From positions 1 to 9,576 of the forward strand of contig JABJQI010000093.1 in the NCBI GenBank assembly GCA_018663485.1: 9,576 bases of DNA, in the 5' to 3' direction. The DNA comes from Opitutia bacterium. GTDB lineage: Bacteria; Verrucomicrobiota; Verrucomicrobiia; Opitutales; Coraliomargaritaceae. A program made the translations under genes and the position numbers. The notes below the pieces were generated by a model. It made no database searches. It was not told the origin of the DNA and worked only from the letters and a program-made list of their open reading frames with translations. This document shows, in pieces, positions 1 through 6,819 of the stretch. The stretch's first letter is position 1. Each line of letters begins with the position of its first letter.

Positions 1-32
1 ACACAAAAGCGAATGCTGGGGTGGCATTCGCT
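1..32 (-). terminator. Rho-independent terminator of the LysR gene
   Basis: A perfect 9-bp inverted repeat (AGCGAATGC at 8-16, GCATTCGCT at 24-32) encloses a 7-nt loop. Read leftward it is followed by TTTTGTGT. It lies 24 nt beyond the LysR stop codon, in the right orientation to end that transcript. The T-run is interrupted, so efficiency is uncertain. Confidence 0.75.
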
Positions 33-56
33 GCTTAAAAGGACTGGTGTGCAGGC

Positions 57-989
57 TTACTCGTCGCCGGCGTTGACCACTGCTTTTTCTAAGTCTTCGA
101 GGCGGTTGAGATCCTTCGAGGTCAATAGATCAATCAGCTTCTTGATCGCTGGAGTGAGCACCCGACCCTTACGGTGGATCAATGCCAGTGGCCGCTTGTA
201 GGTCTGGTTGTTGAATTTGAGGACTTTGAGCAAGCCTTGCGCCTCTTCGCGAATGACGGTCGTTTGCGGCAGGATTGCGATGCCGGCGTTGATCTCGACG
301 GCGCGCTTCACAGTTTCGACGTTGTCGAATTCCATGACGGGTTCAGTTTCGATATTGGCCTCCTTGAAAATAATGTCGGTCGCCTTACGAGTAGGAATGT
401 CTGGTTCGAAACCAATAAATTTTTGACCGGCCACATCTTGTATGTCGATGCTTTTGCGCTGCGCGAAGGGATGTTCAGGGCTGACGACCAGAACCAAAAT
501 ATCGTCGTGGAAGGGCAGCACTTCAAGTTGCTTATGCTTCTGTGGGTATGCGATCAGGCCCAAGTCGATGGAGTTAGTTAGAATGTCTTCGTATACCATG
601 TTGGCACGGCGATATTCCACGCGGATATTCACTTCTGGAAATTTGGCTAAAAAGACTTTTACGTAGGGCGGTAACTCATGCAGGCCAATACTGTAAACCG
701 TGGAAATGTGGATCGTGCCGCTGATGACTTTCTTCATCTCTTGCAACTCACTGTTGAGCTTATCGTACAGATAGAGCATCTCTTTGGCTGATTCGTAGAG
801 CTTTTGACCTTCGCGTGTGAGGCGAAATTGTTTCTGACTCCGATCAACAATGAGTATGCTGAAATGCTTTTCCATTGCACGAAGTTGTTGGCTTACGGCA
901 GATTGTGTGATTCCGTTTAGCTTTGCAGCGCGTGAGAAACTTTCACTCTCCACAAGATCGGAAAAAATCTTAAAGTTTTCGATATGCAT
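57..989 (-). CDS. LysR-family transcriptional regulator
   Basis: Predicted DNA-binding regulator of 310 residues, the usual length for LysR proteins. Residues 1-60 form the winged helix-turn-helix; the stretch SFSRAAKLNGITQSAVSQQL (18-37) is the typical LysR recognition helix region. A linker helix covers about 61-88 and the periplasmic-binding-protein-like effector domain about 91-295, including the late motif NAGIAILPQ (234-242). The effector is unknown; overall style is closer to the CysL/CbbR group than to OxyR, but this is only an impression. The start ATG (complement of 987-989) is chosen because the HTH begins directly after it; no good Shine-Dalgarno is seen. The gene is divergent from yggS with 93 nt between them, the classic arrangement in which a LysR regulator controls itself and sometimes its neighbour. 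It has its own terminator. The family call is secure; the regulon is not deducible. Confidence 0.93.
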   Translation of the reverse strand: MHIENFKIFSDLVESESFSRAAKLNGITQSAVSQQLRAMEKHFSILIVDRSQKQFRLTREGQKLYESAKEMLYLYDKLNSELQEMKKVISGTIHISTVYSIGLHELPPYVKVFLAKFPEVNIRVEYRRANMVYEDILTNSIDLGLIAYPQKHKQLEVLPFHDDILVLVVSPEHPFAQRKSIDIQDVAGQKFIGFEPDIPTRKATDIIFKEANIETEPVMEFDNVETVKRAVEINAGIAILPQTTVIREEAQGLLKVLKFNNQTYKRPLALIHRKGRVLTPAIKKLIDLLTSKDLNRLEDLEKAVVNAGDE

Positions 990-1082
990 ACAACAGGTTA
1001 TAAACTCACCTAATGATACTGCAACACCATAAGCAGTTTTTCTTATTTAAAATATAAAGCTTAATATCCCAGCTAATAGACT
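990..1082. promoter_or_regulatory. Divergent LysR / yggS promoter region
   Basis: This AT-rich 93-nt gap must hold both promoters. Leftward, TATAAC (complement of 997-1002) is a fair -10 for the LysR gene, with only a poor -35 upstream. Rightward, TATAAA (1053-1058) could be a -10 for yggS. The inverted repeat ATAAG (1029-1033), 8-nt gap, CTTAT (1042-1046) is a candidate site for the LysR protein, but its spacing is not the textbook T-N11-A, so this is a guess. Confidence 0.35.
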
Positions 1083-1778
1083 ATGATTTCCTTCGAAGCC
1101 TTTAAAAGTAATTTAAAACAGGTCAAAAGTCGTATTGACACTGCTTGTGACGCTGCGGACCGCGCGGTTGATAGCGTTCAATTGCTACCCGTCACCAAAA
1201 ACCATCCATTAGATGCGGTGCTATATGCAGCTCGTGCCGGTCTGACGGCAGTGGGGGAAAACCGTGTGCAAGAAGCGAGCGAAAAACATGCACAATATAT
1301 GGGTGAGGTACGTTGGGAGCTAATCGGCCATTTACAGTCGAACAAGGCGAAAGACGCAGTGGCGATGTTTGATCGAGTGCAATCGGTGGATTCATTGAAG
1401 TTGTTAAACCGCCTTAATCGCTGTGCTGAGCAGGCTGGAAAATCGCTCTCCATTCTCTTGCAATGCAATACCGGTGCCGATCCCAATAAGCACGGTTTTA
1501 GTGTCGCCGAGATGAAGGTGGCACTGGAGACAGCCGTCGCGGCTGAATTTTTGCAAGTCGATGGCTTGATGACGATTGCGCCACTCGACGATGATCTCGA
1601 TGTGGCGAAGGCATCGTTCGAGGGCTTGCGTGATCTGCGCGATCGGCTGTCGGCTGAGTATAAGTTGCCGTTGACTGAGCTTTCGATGGGCATGACTGGT
1701 GATCTGGAAGTGGCAATTGCCGCTGGTTCGACGCAGATTCGTGTCGGTACTGCGCTGTATGGTATAAGAGAGCTGTGA
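1083..1778 (+). CDS. yggS: YggS/PROSC-family pyridoxal-phosphate homeostasis protein
   Basis: Single-domain, cytoplasmic PLP-binding protein of 231 residues, the normal size for the family, which has the alanine-racemase-like TIM-barrel fold and is thought to buffer free pyridoxal 5'-phosphate and balance amino/keto acid pools rather than catalyse a reaction. Visible signatures: LLPVTK with the PLP-binding lysine at K39, GENRVQE (58-64), IGHLQSNK (81-88), and the C-terminal phosphate-binding block with SMGMTGDLE followed by GSTQIRVGTALYG. The second-sheet motif reads WELIGHLQ where most relatives have WHFIGHLQ or WHLIGHLQ. Start ATG at 1083 fits the family N-terminus; no clear Shine-Dalgarno is visible. 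It is preceded by a divergent LysR gene and followed by a 260-nt gap without an obvious terminator. In many bacteria yggS sits beside proC or cell-division genes; that is not so here. Family identity is confident. Confidence 0.95.
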   Translation: MISFEAFKSNLKQVKSRIDTACDAADRAVDSVQLLPVTKNHPLDAVLYAARAGLTAVGENRVQEASEKHAQYMGEVRWELIGHLQSNKAKDAVAMFDRVQSVDSLKLLNRLNRCAEQAGKSLSILLQCNTGADPNKHGFSVAEMKVALETAVAAEFLQVDGLMTIAPLDDDLDVAKASFEGLRDLRDRLSAEYKLPLTELSMGMTGDLEVAIAAGSTQIRVGTALYGIREL

Positions 1779-2038
1779 GCTGAGACTTGAGAGTGAGAAG
1801 TGCTCGGTGAGAAGGCTTGATTTTGAGCAATGCGCCCGAGGTCTCCTGGCGTAAAGCTAGTCGCTACGGCAGAAGACGAGAGTAGCGAGCGGGTTTACCC
1901 CGCGATCATTGCTTGAGGTGTCGGTTCTCCGCGGTGATTTTTATGCCCCAAAATATTTTCCGGTCTTGCCGATGGAATCGGCTCGTAACTATTTGAGATA
2001 CTGACTTTAGTATATACTCTCATCGTTATAACAACGCA
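1779..2038 (+). promoter_or_regulatory. yggS-aroE intergenic region with candidate aroE promoter/operator
   Basis: Apart from the hairpin pair at 1844-1912, this gap holds a small perfect hairpin (GCCGAT at 1968-1973, ATCGGC at 1977-1982, no T-run) and, close to aroE, a -10-like TATACT (2013-2018) with a weak -35 about 17 nt upstream. The same place has three ATACT/AGTAT half-sites (1998-2002, 2009-2013, 2014-2018); the last two abut as a perfect 10-bp palindrome AGTATATACT, suggesting an operator over the -10. No gene is seen. The purine-rich stretch just after the yggS stop (1779-1815) has no recognisable function. Confidence 0.35.
1844..1912. repeat. REP-like hairpin pair, conserved flanks facing inward
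   Basis: Two related hairpins lie back to back. The left unit, read leftward from 1867, has GTAGCGA, stem CTAGC/GCCAG (one mismatch) and loop TTTAC. The right unit, read rightward from 1882, has GTAGCGA, stem GCGGG/CCCGC and the same TTTAC loop, followed by GAT. The 14 nt between them (1868-1881) look unrelated. Both units recur at 7429-7511 in the opposite relative arrangement: the left one matches 23 of 24 nt and the right one 24 of 25 nt. This is an interspersed repeat within the yggS-aroE gap. Confidence 0.8.
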
Positions 2039-2962
2039 GTGAATACCGAAAAAACTTATACCCTTAGGGATCTTGAAACGACCGAATTTAGCGGTACTCC
2101 GCTGGCTGTGGTCGGCCATCCGATTCAGCATTCAGTCAGCCCGGCTATGCATAATGCCGCGTTGGCAAAGTTGAGGGAGACAGACTCGCGTTTCATTGAT
2201 TGGGCCTATTATCGCTTCGATATTGCGCCCGAGGATTTTGCTCAGGCGTTAGTGTTGTTTCATAAGCGCTGCTTTTTAGGATTGAATCTGACAATTCCGC
2301 ATAAGGTGCAAGCGCTGGATTTGATTCAAGGCGTCTCTGCTGATGCGAAAAGTATGGGGGCGGTAAATACACTAGTTCGGGATGAACTCGGCTATGATGG
2401 CTTTAATACTGACGGCTACGGCTTATCGCGTGGGCTGGAGTTGGATCTAGATGTGCCGCTGAAAGATGCCAATGTGATTTTGCTCGGTTCGGGTGGCGCG
2501 GCACGAGCCGCTGCGGTGCAGTGTATGCTTTCCGGCTGTGCGCAATTGTATGTCGGCAATCGTACGCCCGAGCGCTTACAGGATCTGCTGGCAGTGCTCG
2601 ACGGAGTATCGGGCAAGATGCAGATACGAACGTTTGCCTTGCATGAGTTGCCGCAAGACTTGCCGGAGTGTGGTGTGGTGGTCAATGCGACATCTCTGGG
2701 CCTGCAGCCGAGCGATCCCGCACCAATCGACGTGGCGCAACTGCCTACTGGTTGGAAAGTCTATGATATGATTTATAATCCAACCAAGACAGCGTTGCTA
2801 GAGCAAGCCAGTGCGCGCGCGCTGCCGTTTGCAAATGGGCTATCCATGCTCGTCCAGCAAGGTGCGCGCTCACTTGAACTTTGGTCGCACAGTAAAGTGG
2901 ATGCCCATGCGATGCTGAATGCAGCCTGTCATTCTTTGAAACTTCCGCCCCGTTATGCTTGA
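2039..2962 (+). CDS. aroE: Shikimate dehydrogenase (NADP+)
   Basis: Cytoplasmic enzyme that reduces 3-dehydroshikimate to shikimate with NADPH, a step of chorismate and aromatic amino acid synthesis. The 307-residue product has the full family signature. The substrate half carries GHPIQHSVSPAMHNAAL with the shikimate-binding serines S32 and S34, NLTIPHK with catalytic lysine K89, and FNTDGYG with the catalytic aspartate D125. The Rossmann half carries GSGGAARA (150-157), the NADP-phosphate-recognising NRT (174-176), NATSLGL, DMIYNPTKT, and near the end NGLSMLVQQGA. Length is slightly above the usual 270-290 because of about 20 extra N-terminal residues. The start used is GTG at 2039; no later ATG would keep the substrate site, and no Shine-Dalgarno is evident. 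Its 3' end overlaps the prepilin peptidase start by 8 nt, so the two are almost certainly co-transcribed and translationally coupled. Confidence 0.96.
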   Translation: MNTEKTYTLRDLETTEFSGTPLAVVGHPIQHSVSPAMHNAALAKLRETDSRFIDWAYYRFDIAPEDFAQALVLFHKRCFLGLNLTIPHKVQALDLIQGVSADAKSMGAVNTLVRDELGYDGFNTDGYGLSRGLELDLDVPLKDANVILLGSGGAARAAAVQCMLSGCAQLYVGNRTPERLQDLLAVLDGVSGKMQIRTFALHELPQDLPECGVVVNATSLGLQPSDPAPIDVAQLPTGWKVYDMIYNPTKTALLEQASARALPFANGLSMLVQQGARSLELWSHSKVDAHAMLNAACHSLKLPPRYA

Positions 2963-3908
2963 GACTTTTACCTACATTAACGCTGACTTCCCTTGGTTCT
3001 TTGCGGCCTTTAGCTTGATTTTTGGAGCGATTGTCGGGAGTTTTTTAAACGTTTGTATTTATCGTATCCCTGCGGAACGTTCCGTGGTTTTTCCCGGCTC
3101 GACCTGTGCCTGCGGCAAGCCAATTGCATGGTATCATAATATTCCGATTTTGACTTGGGTATTTCTGCGAGGGCGTGCGAGTTGCTGTGGCGAGAAATTT
3201 AGCGCGCGCTATCCTGCGATCGAATTGCTTACAGCTGTGCTGTTTTATGCGTCATGGGTCATGCATCCCCCGGTTGTCGCGATTATCGGTTTTCTGTTCA
3301 TTGCGTTTTTGATCTGTTCGACTTTTATCGATCTGGATCATATGATTATTCCGGATCGTTTCTCTATCGGTGGCATGCTGATTGGTGTGCTGCTGTCGAT
3401 TTTATTTCCGTCATTGCATGCTGTGGAGGGACCGCCGGTTATGGAAAATATCGAGTCCGGCGTTCGCTCGATCATCGGTGCGCTGATTGGTGCGGGGCTG
3501 GTTTATTGGATCGCAGTGCTCGGTGAGGTGGTCTTTCGCAAGCCGGCAATGGGTGAGGGCGATGTGAAGTTTGTCGGTTTTATTGGCGCATTCTGCGGTT
3601 GGCAGGGGGCGGTGTTTTCAATGTTTGGCGGGGCCTTTATCGGCACCATTATTCTGCTGCCGATTCTGCTGCTGGGGCGTATTTTCGGCTGGAAGCAGGG
3701 AGCGCCTTCGGCGAGTGAGAGTGGTAGTGAGAGTGAGCGGTCGAGTGAGCGGTCGAGTGAGAGTGGCGAGGACGAGTCGGTGGCGTTCGGCTCGCAGGTG
3801 CCGTTCGGCCCGATGCTGGCAGTGGGTGGTTTGGTTTATTTTCTCGGCTTTGATCGCTATGTAGATGCCTACTTTGCAGATTTCGTGGTCTCTTTCTTTG
3901 GCCAGTAA
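2955..3908 (+). CDS. Type IV prepilin peptidase / N-methyltransferase (A24)
   Basis: Integral membrane aspartic protease that cleaves the leader of type IV pilin-like or type II secretion pseudopilin precursors and, in bifunctional members, methylates the new N-terminus. The 317-residue protein opens with a membrane segment carrying GSFLNVCIYRIP (28-39). A cytoplasmic loop with WYHNIPILTW and RYPAIELL follows, then the catalytic region IDLDHMIIPD (D126/D128) and the GxGD motif GEGD (200-203). About eight membrane segments are expected. Two things are odd. The zinc-site cysteines are arranged C51-x-C53 and C77-C78 rather than two CxxC pairs. A Ser/Glu/Arg-rich low-complexity loop at residues 252-275 (nt 3708-3779) separates late membrane segments. 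It is equivalent to PilD/GspO; no pilin or secretion genes lie nearby, so pilD versus gspO cannot be chosen. Start ATG 2955 overlaps aroE by 8 nt. Confidence 0.94.
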   Translation: MLETFTYINADFPWFFAAFSLIFGAIVGSFLNVCIYRIPAERSVVFPGSTCACGKPIAWYHNIPILTWVFLRGRASCCGEKFSARYPAIELLTAVLFYASWVMHPPVVAIIGFLFIAFLICSTFIDLDHMIIPDRFSIGGMLIGVLLSILFPSLHAVEGPPVMENIESGVRSIIGALIGAGLVYWIAVLGEVVFRKPAMGEGDVKFVGFIGAFCGWQGAVFSMFGGAFIGTIILLPILLLGRIFGWKQGAPSASESGSESERSSERSSESGEDESVAFGSQVPFGPMLAVGGLVYFLGFDRYVDAYFADFVVSFFGQ

Positions 3909-3935
3909 ACGGATTTTTTAACATTTAAATATCTT

Positions 3936-4790
3936 GTGACTGCAATACGACAAACAGGATCAGAAGAGTTTCTCATCGTCAGTATGGCGTATTGTATGAC
4001 TTGGGAGTTGGCGGGTACGCGAGCGACTGCGCATTGGTCGGAGATCCATGCATTTATTACTGGTGAGAACGCCCTGGGTGAACTGCAACGTTGGACTATT
4101 GAGCTGTATGAGGAAGGCCCGCCGACGGCACAAGAGGAGCGCTCGATTCGAGCGCGGATCGATGCCTACTTGCTGCAACCACGCGACGTTGCTTACTTTG
4201 GTAGTGGCATCCTCCAACTCTTACCTGAAAGCCTGCGAGAGGCCGCGGCGACACATAGTCTGATGCATGGCTTAGCCATGCCCTCGACTGAGTTCGGCAC
4301 ACTCAAGTCATGGGTGATGGGTTGGAAAACTGCTCAATACCATGCCCCACAAGTGCGAGCCTTGCCACTGGCCGAGCGTGAGCAAGATTTTAGCCGCTTT
4401 TTAGAACAGCCTTATTTTATCGAGGGCTTTCGTCAGTTCTGGCGTGCCGCTCCCAAGCGGCGTAGTAATCGGCGGACTCGTGTGTTAGTTAGTCTTGGCG
4501 CGGCCTTGAGTCAGATGGTGCGTATGGATGAGGCAGCCGATTTAGATCTTTGGGCCGAGCGATTGACCGCGTCGTGCCACTTTACATCACAGACTAAGGA
4601 TGATCTTCGTTCGTTGATCGATGAGATGTGCGCCATCTCTTATGATGTACCGGAGTTAGCTTATCGGCTGCTCGTTGATGCTCGCGAAATTGATCAACAA
4701 AATCTTCACGGCTTCATCCGCTGTTATCGTCATCAACTCTCGGCGTTGGCACCAGAGCTTGCCCGACATATGCAATTTGATTCTGCTTAG
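3936..4790 (+). CDS. Hypothetical protein, no recognised family
   Basis: I do not recognise this 284-residue protein. It looks soluble: there is no signal peptide and no membrane segment. It is rich in predicted amphipathic helix, with Trp/Tyr-rich stretches (WSEIHAF, RFLEQPYFIEGFRQFWRAA) and a strongly basic patch PKRRSNRRTR at 173-182. No catalytic motif, metal site or nucleotide-binding loop stands out. The listed GTG start (3936) is uncertain; ATG codons at residues 17 (nt 3984) and 21 (nt 3996) are plausible alternatives and neither has a convincing Shine-Dalgarno. It begins 27 nt after the prepilin peptidase stop, with no terminator between, so it is probably the third gene of the aroE unit. 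It ends 17 nt before the stop of the convergent ClC gene. Base composition and codon choice resemble its neighbours, arguing that it is a real resident gene, perhaps restricted to this lineage. Confidence 0.8.
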   Translation: MTAIRQTGSEEFLIVSMAYCMTWELAGTRATAHWSEIHAFITGENALGELQRWTIELYEEGPPTAQEERSIRARIDAYLLQPRDVAYFGSGILQLLPESLREAAATHSLMHGLAMPSTEFGTLKSWVMGWKTAQYHAPQVRALPLAEREQDFSRFLEQPYFIEGFRQFWRAAPKRRSNRRTRVLVSLGAALSQMVRMDEAADLDLWAERLTASCHFTSQTKDDLRSLIDEMCAISYDVPELAYRLLVDAREIDQQNLHGFIRCYRHQLSALAPELARHMQFDSA

Positions 4791-4807
4791 TCGGTTGCGC
4801 CGCTCAG

Positions 4808-6586
4808 TTAGCGCTCGATCGTTTCTTCAATCGCGTTTTGTTGACGGGCGATGTCGTGCAGTGTTACGATGCCCAGTAGTTTGGTTGGGTCTTTACGGCT
4901 GACGATGGGCGCTTGTAGCACGTCTTTTATGACCAGTGTATTGGCTGCGTCGCGAATCGAGCTGTCCGGATAGATCTCGATGATCTTGTGCCCTTCGATC
5001 CATTGGCTGATGAGTTGCTCGTCGTTCGCGGCGGCCATTTCTTCCAGCTCGTGGTGGGTGATCACGCCGAGGAGTTCTTGTGAGTTGAGTTCCGTGACGA
5101 CCGGGTAACCGTGGTGCTTGTGTCCGCCTTCTAAGATGCGCTCTAAGTTGTCTTCAGCATTCAAAGTGCCGACGACTGTGCGGGAGTCGTGGGTCATGAT
5201 CGTGCTGACGGGCAGGTTGCGCCAGTCTTGTTCGCCACGATAGGCGGGGAGCTTTTTCAGGCTGATGCCATCTTGGAGCAGTAGGGCATCGTAGATCGGG
5301 ATGGGGCCTAATTTGGATGAGATCAAGTGCGCGAGAAAGTTGCCGATCATCAACGGTAAGATCAGTGAATAATTGGCGGTCATCTCAAAGATGATGATGA
5401 CGGAGGTCAGTGGACAGCGAATCACCGCAGCAAAAAAGGCACCGGTGCCGAGTAGGGCTGCGCCAGCCGCCACAGAAGGTTCGGCGCCAAAGCGTACTAG
5501 CACGACTCCAAATAAACCGCCGATCATACTGCCGATGAAGATGACGGGCGCGAAAATACCACCGCTACTGCCAGATGCGTAGCATACGGTGGTCGCCACC
5601 AACTTGCCGACCAGTAACAGCAGAATGACTGTCCAGGTTAGATTGCCATTTAGAGCAGCATTGAGATCCGTATAGCCGATACTAAAGACGCCGAGGTTTC
5701 CGCCACTGAAGTGATACACCGTGACTCCCATGAGGCCGACGCTTAGGCCGCCGAGTGCCGGCTTTGCCCAATTCGGTATGGTCTGCCATTGTTTGAAATG
5801 AGCGCGTAACTTGAGTAGCGATTGTGTAAATAAGTGGCCGATCAACCCAGCAGTCGGCCCCATCACCAAGCAGATGAGCATCCACCACGAGGTGTGGAAG
5901 AAGGTGGTGTCGGCTTGTAGCGCGGCGTGTTCGCCCAGCAAGGTGCGTTCGACGACCGCGGCAACCACCACGGCAATGAGGATGCCCCCCAGCGCTTTAC
6001 TACTGAAATTGTCGAGCAGCTCTTCAAACACAAACGTGATGGCTGCGATTGGCGCGTTGAACGCTGCCGAGATACCCGCGCCCATGCCGACTGGAATCAT
6101 CGCTTGTACGCGCAGCTTGCCTAAGCCGAAGACTCGACCTAACTTCGAAGACACCGCACTACAGATGTGCACCGTCGGTCCTTCACGACCCAGGCTATTA
6201 CCGAAGGCCACCGAGATCGTGCCGATGATGAAGCGCCAAAACGCTTCCGAGGTCTTGATTACGCCGAAATTTTGGTAATACGCCGCTTTGGTCTGTGGGA
6301 TCCCGGAGCCACTGGCAGTGGGGGAGACATGGTGAATCATCAGGCCAACAATCAGACCTGCCAATGCCGGCGAGAGCACCATGGCGGGCAGCGCCCAGAT
6401 GCCCAGACCTTGGTAAAAATGAAACAGCGTCTCGAAAATTCTGGTAATTGCCAAGTGGAAGCTTACCCCGACGAGCCCGCAGAGCACGCCTGCACAGATG
6501 CACAGCATTAGAAACCGCTGAGTGTCATCAAAGCGTCCTCGCATCCAGTTCGGCAAATTATTTAGGCTAAAACGTTCCTTAGGCAT
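4808..6586 (-). CDS. ClC-family chloride transporter with C-terminal CBS pair
   Basis: Membrane protein of 592 residues: a ClC core (about 25-435) followed by two CBS domains (about 460-520 and 525-585), which in this family usually bind adenine nucleotides and modulate transport. Core signatures: GSGIP (93-97, chloride-coordinating S94), GREGP (133-137, gating glutamate E135), FNAPIAAITFVFEE ending at E188-E189, GSSGGIFAP (339-347, F345), and IYDALL with Y432. E135 and E189 correspond to E148 and E203 of the E. coli ClC exchanger, so proton-coupled chloride exchange is more likely than a passive channel; this is inference from alignment by eye. The open frame runs on upstream to 6820, through the opposite-strand tRNA-Tyr, which cannot be coding. 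I place the start at the ATG complementary to 6584-6586, just before MPKERFSL; GTG or TTG codons 6-9 nt upstream are alternatives. It converges on the hypothetical gene. Confidence 0.94.
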   Translation of the reverse strand: MPKERFSLNNLPNWMRGRFDDTQRFLMLCICAGVLCGLVGVSFHLAITRIFETLFHFYQGLGIWALPAMVLSPALAGLIVGLMIHHVSPTASGSGIPQTKAAYYQNFGVIKTSEAFWRFIIGTISVAFGNSLGREGPTVHICSAVSSKLGRVFGLGKLRVQAMIPVGMGAGISAAFNAPIAAITFVFEELLDNFSSKALGGILIAVVVAAVVERTLLGEHAALQADTTFFHTSWWMLICLVMGPTAGLIGHLFTQSLLKLRAHFKQWQTIPNWAKPALGGLSVGLMGVTVYHFSGGNLGVFSIGYTDLNAALNGNLTWTVILLLLVGKLVATTVCYASGSSGGIFAPVIFIGSMIGGLFGVVLVRFGAEPSVAAGAALLGTGAFFAAVIRCPLTSVIIIFEMTANYSLILPLMIGNFLAHLISSKLGPIPIYDALLLQDGISLKKLPAYRGEQDWRNLPVSTIMTHDSRTVVGTLNAEDNLERILEGGHKHHGYPVVTELNSQELLGVITHHELEEMAAANDEQLISQWIEGHKIIEIYPDSSIRDAANTLVIKDVLQAPIVSRKDPTKLLGIVTLHDIARQQNAIEETIER

Positions 6587-6663
6587 CTCCAACACAGTTA
6601 TAAAGAAAAGCTGTCGAGGGGCTTCCTGACAGCGAGCTCTGGTATTGCAAAACTCTTTTGTGA
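6587..6663 (-). promoter_or_regulatory. ClC gene upstream region with leader hairpin
   Basis: Read leftward, GCTGTC (complement of 6628-6633) and GACAGC (complement of 6610-6615) form a 6-bp stem around a 12-nt loop. It is followed by TTTTCTTT and then TATAAC, 23 nt after the stem and just ahead of the start ATG. The hairpin plus T-rich tract resembles a weak terminator or an operator in the leader. No gene upstream on this strand needs a terminator. A convincing -35/-10 pair is not seen. Confidence 0.35.
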
Positions 6664-6690
6664 ATCCAGGCAGAAATTTGAAAAAATTAC

Positions 6691-6718
6691 TTGGCAAGCT
6701 GCAAAACACTCCTACAGT
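6691..6718 (+). promoter_or_regulatory. Candidate sigma-70 promoter of tRNA-Tyr
   Basis: TTGGCA (6691-6696, 5 of 6 to the -35 consensus) and TACAGT (6713-6718, 4 of 6 to the -10 consensus) are separated by 16 nt. Transcription would start near 6725, about 10 nt before the mature tRNA 5' end, which is a usual distance. Confidence 0.5.
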
Positions 6719-6734
6719 CCCGAGCTTTCCCCTT

Positions 6735-6819
6735 GGTGAGATATGCAAGTGGCTAAAGCACGTAGACTGTAAATCTATTCTCTTTGAGTTCGCTGGTTCG
6801 AATCCGGCTCTCACCACCA
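6735..6819 (+). tRNA. tRNA-Tyr (anticodon GTA)
   Basis: An 85-nt class II tRNA folds completely. The acceptor stem is GGTGAGA (6735-6741) with TCTCACC (6809-6815), discriminator A, and an encoded CCA at 6817-6819. The anticodon loop is CTGTAAA with GTA at 6769-6771. The variable arm is long, as expected for bacterial Tyr tRNAs, and the T-arm is GCTGG, TTCGAAT, CCGGC. Decodes UAU and UAC. A strong terminator follows after 8 nt. The T-arm 3' strand, acceptor 3' strand and terminator are duplicated at 7006-7070. Confidence 0.97.

Noticed and set aside
1178..1693. 171-codon leftward open frame opposite yggS
   Set aside because: It is the antisense shadow of a well-supported yggS; composition is Ser/Arg-rich and no family is recognised.
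3649..3924. Leftward 91-codon frame rich in His/Ser opposite the prepilin peptidase
   Set aside because: It is the reverse reading of the Ser/Glu repeat and of a conserved peptidase gene.
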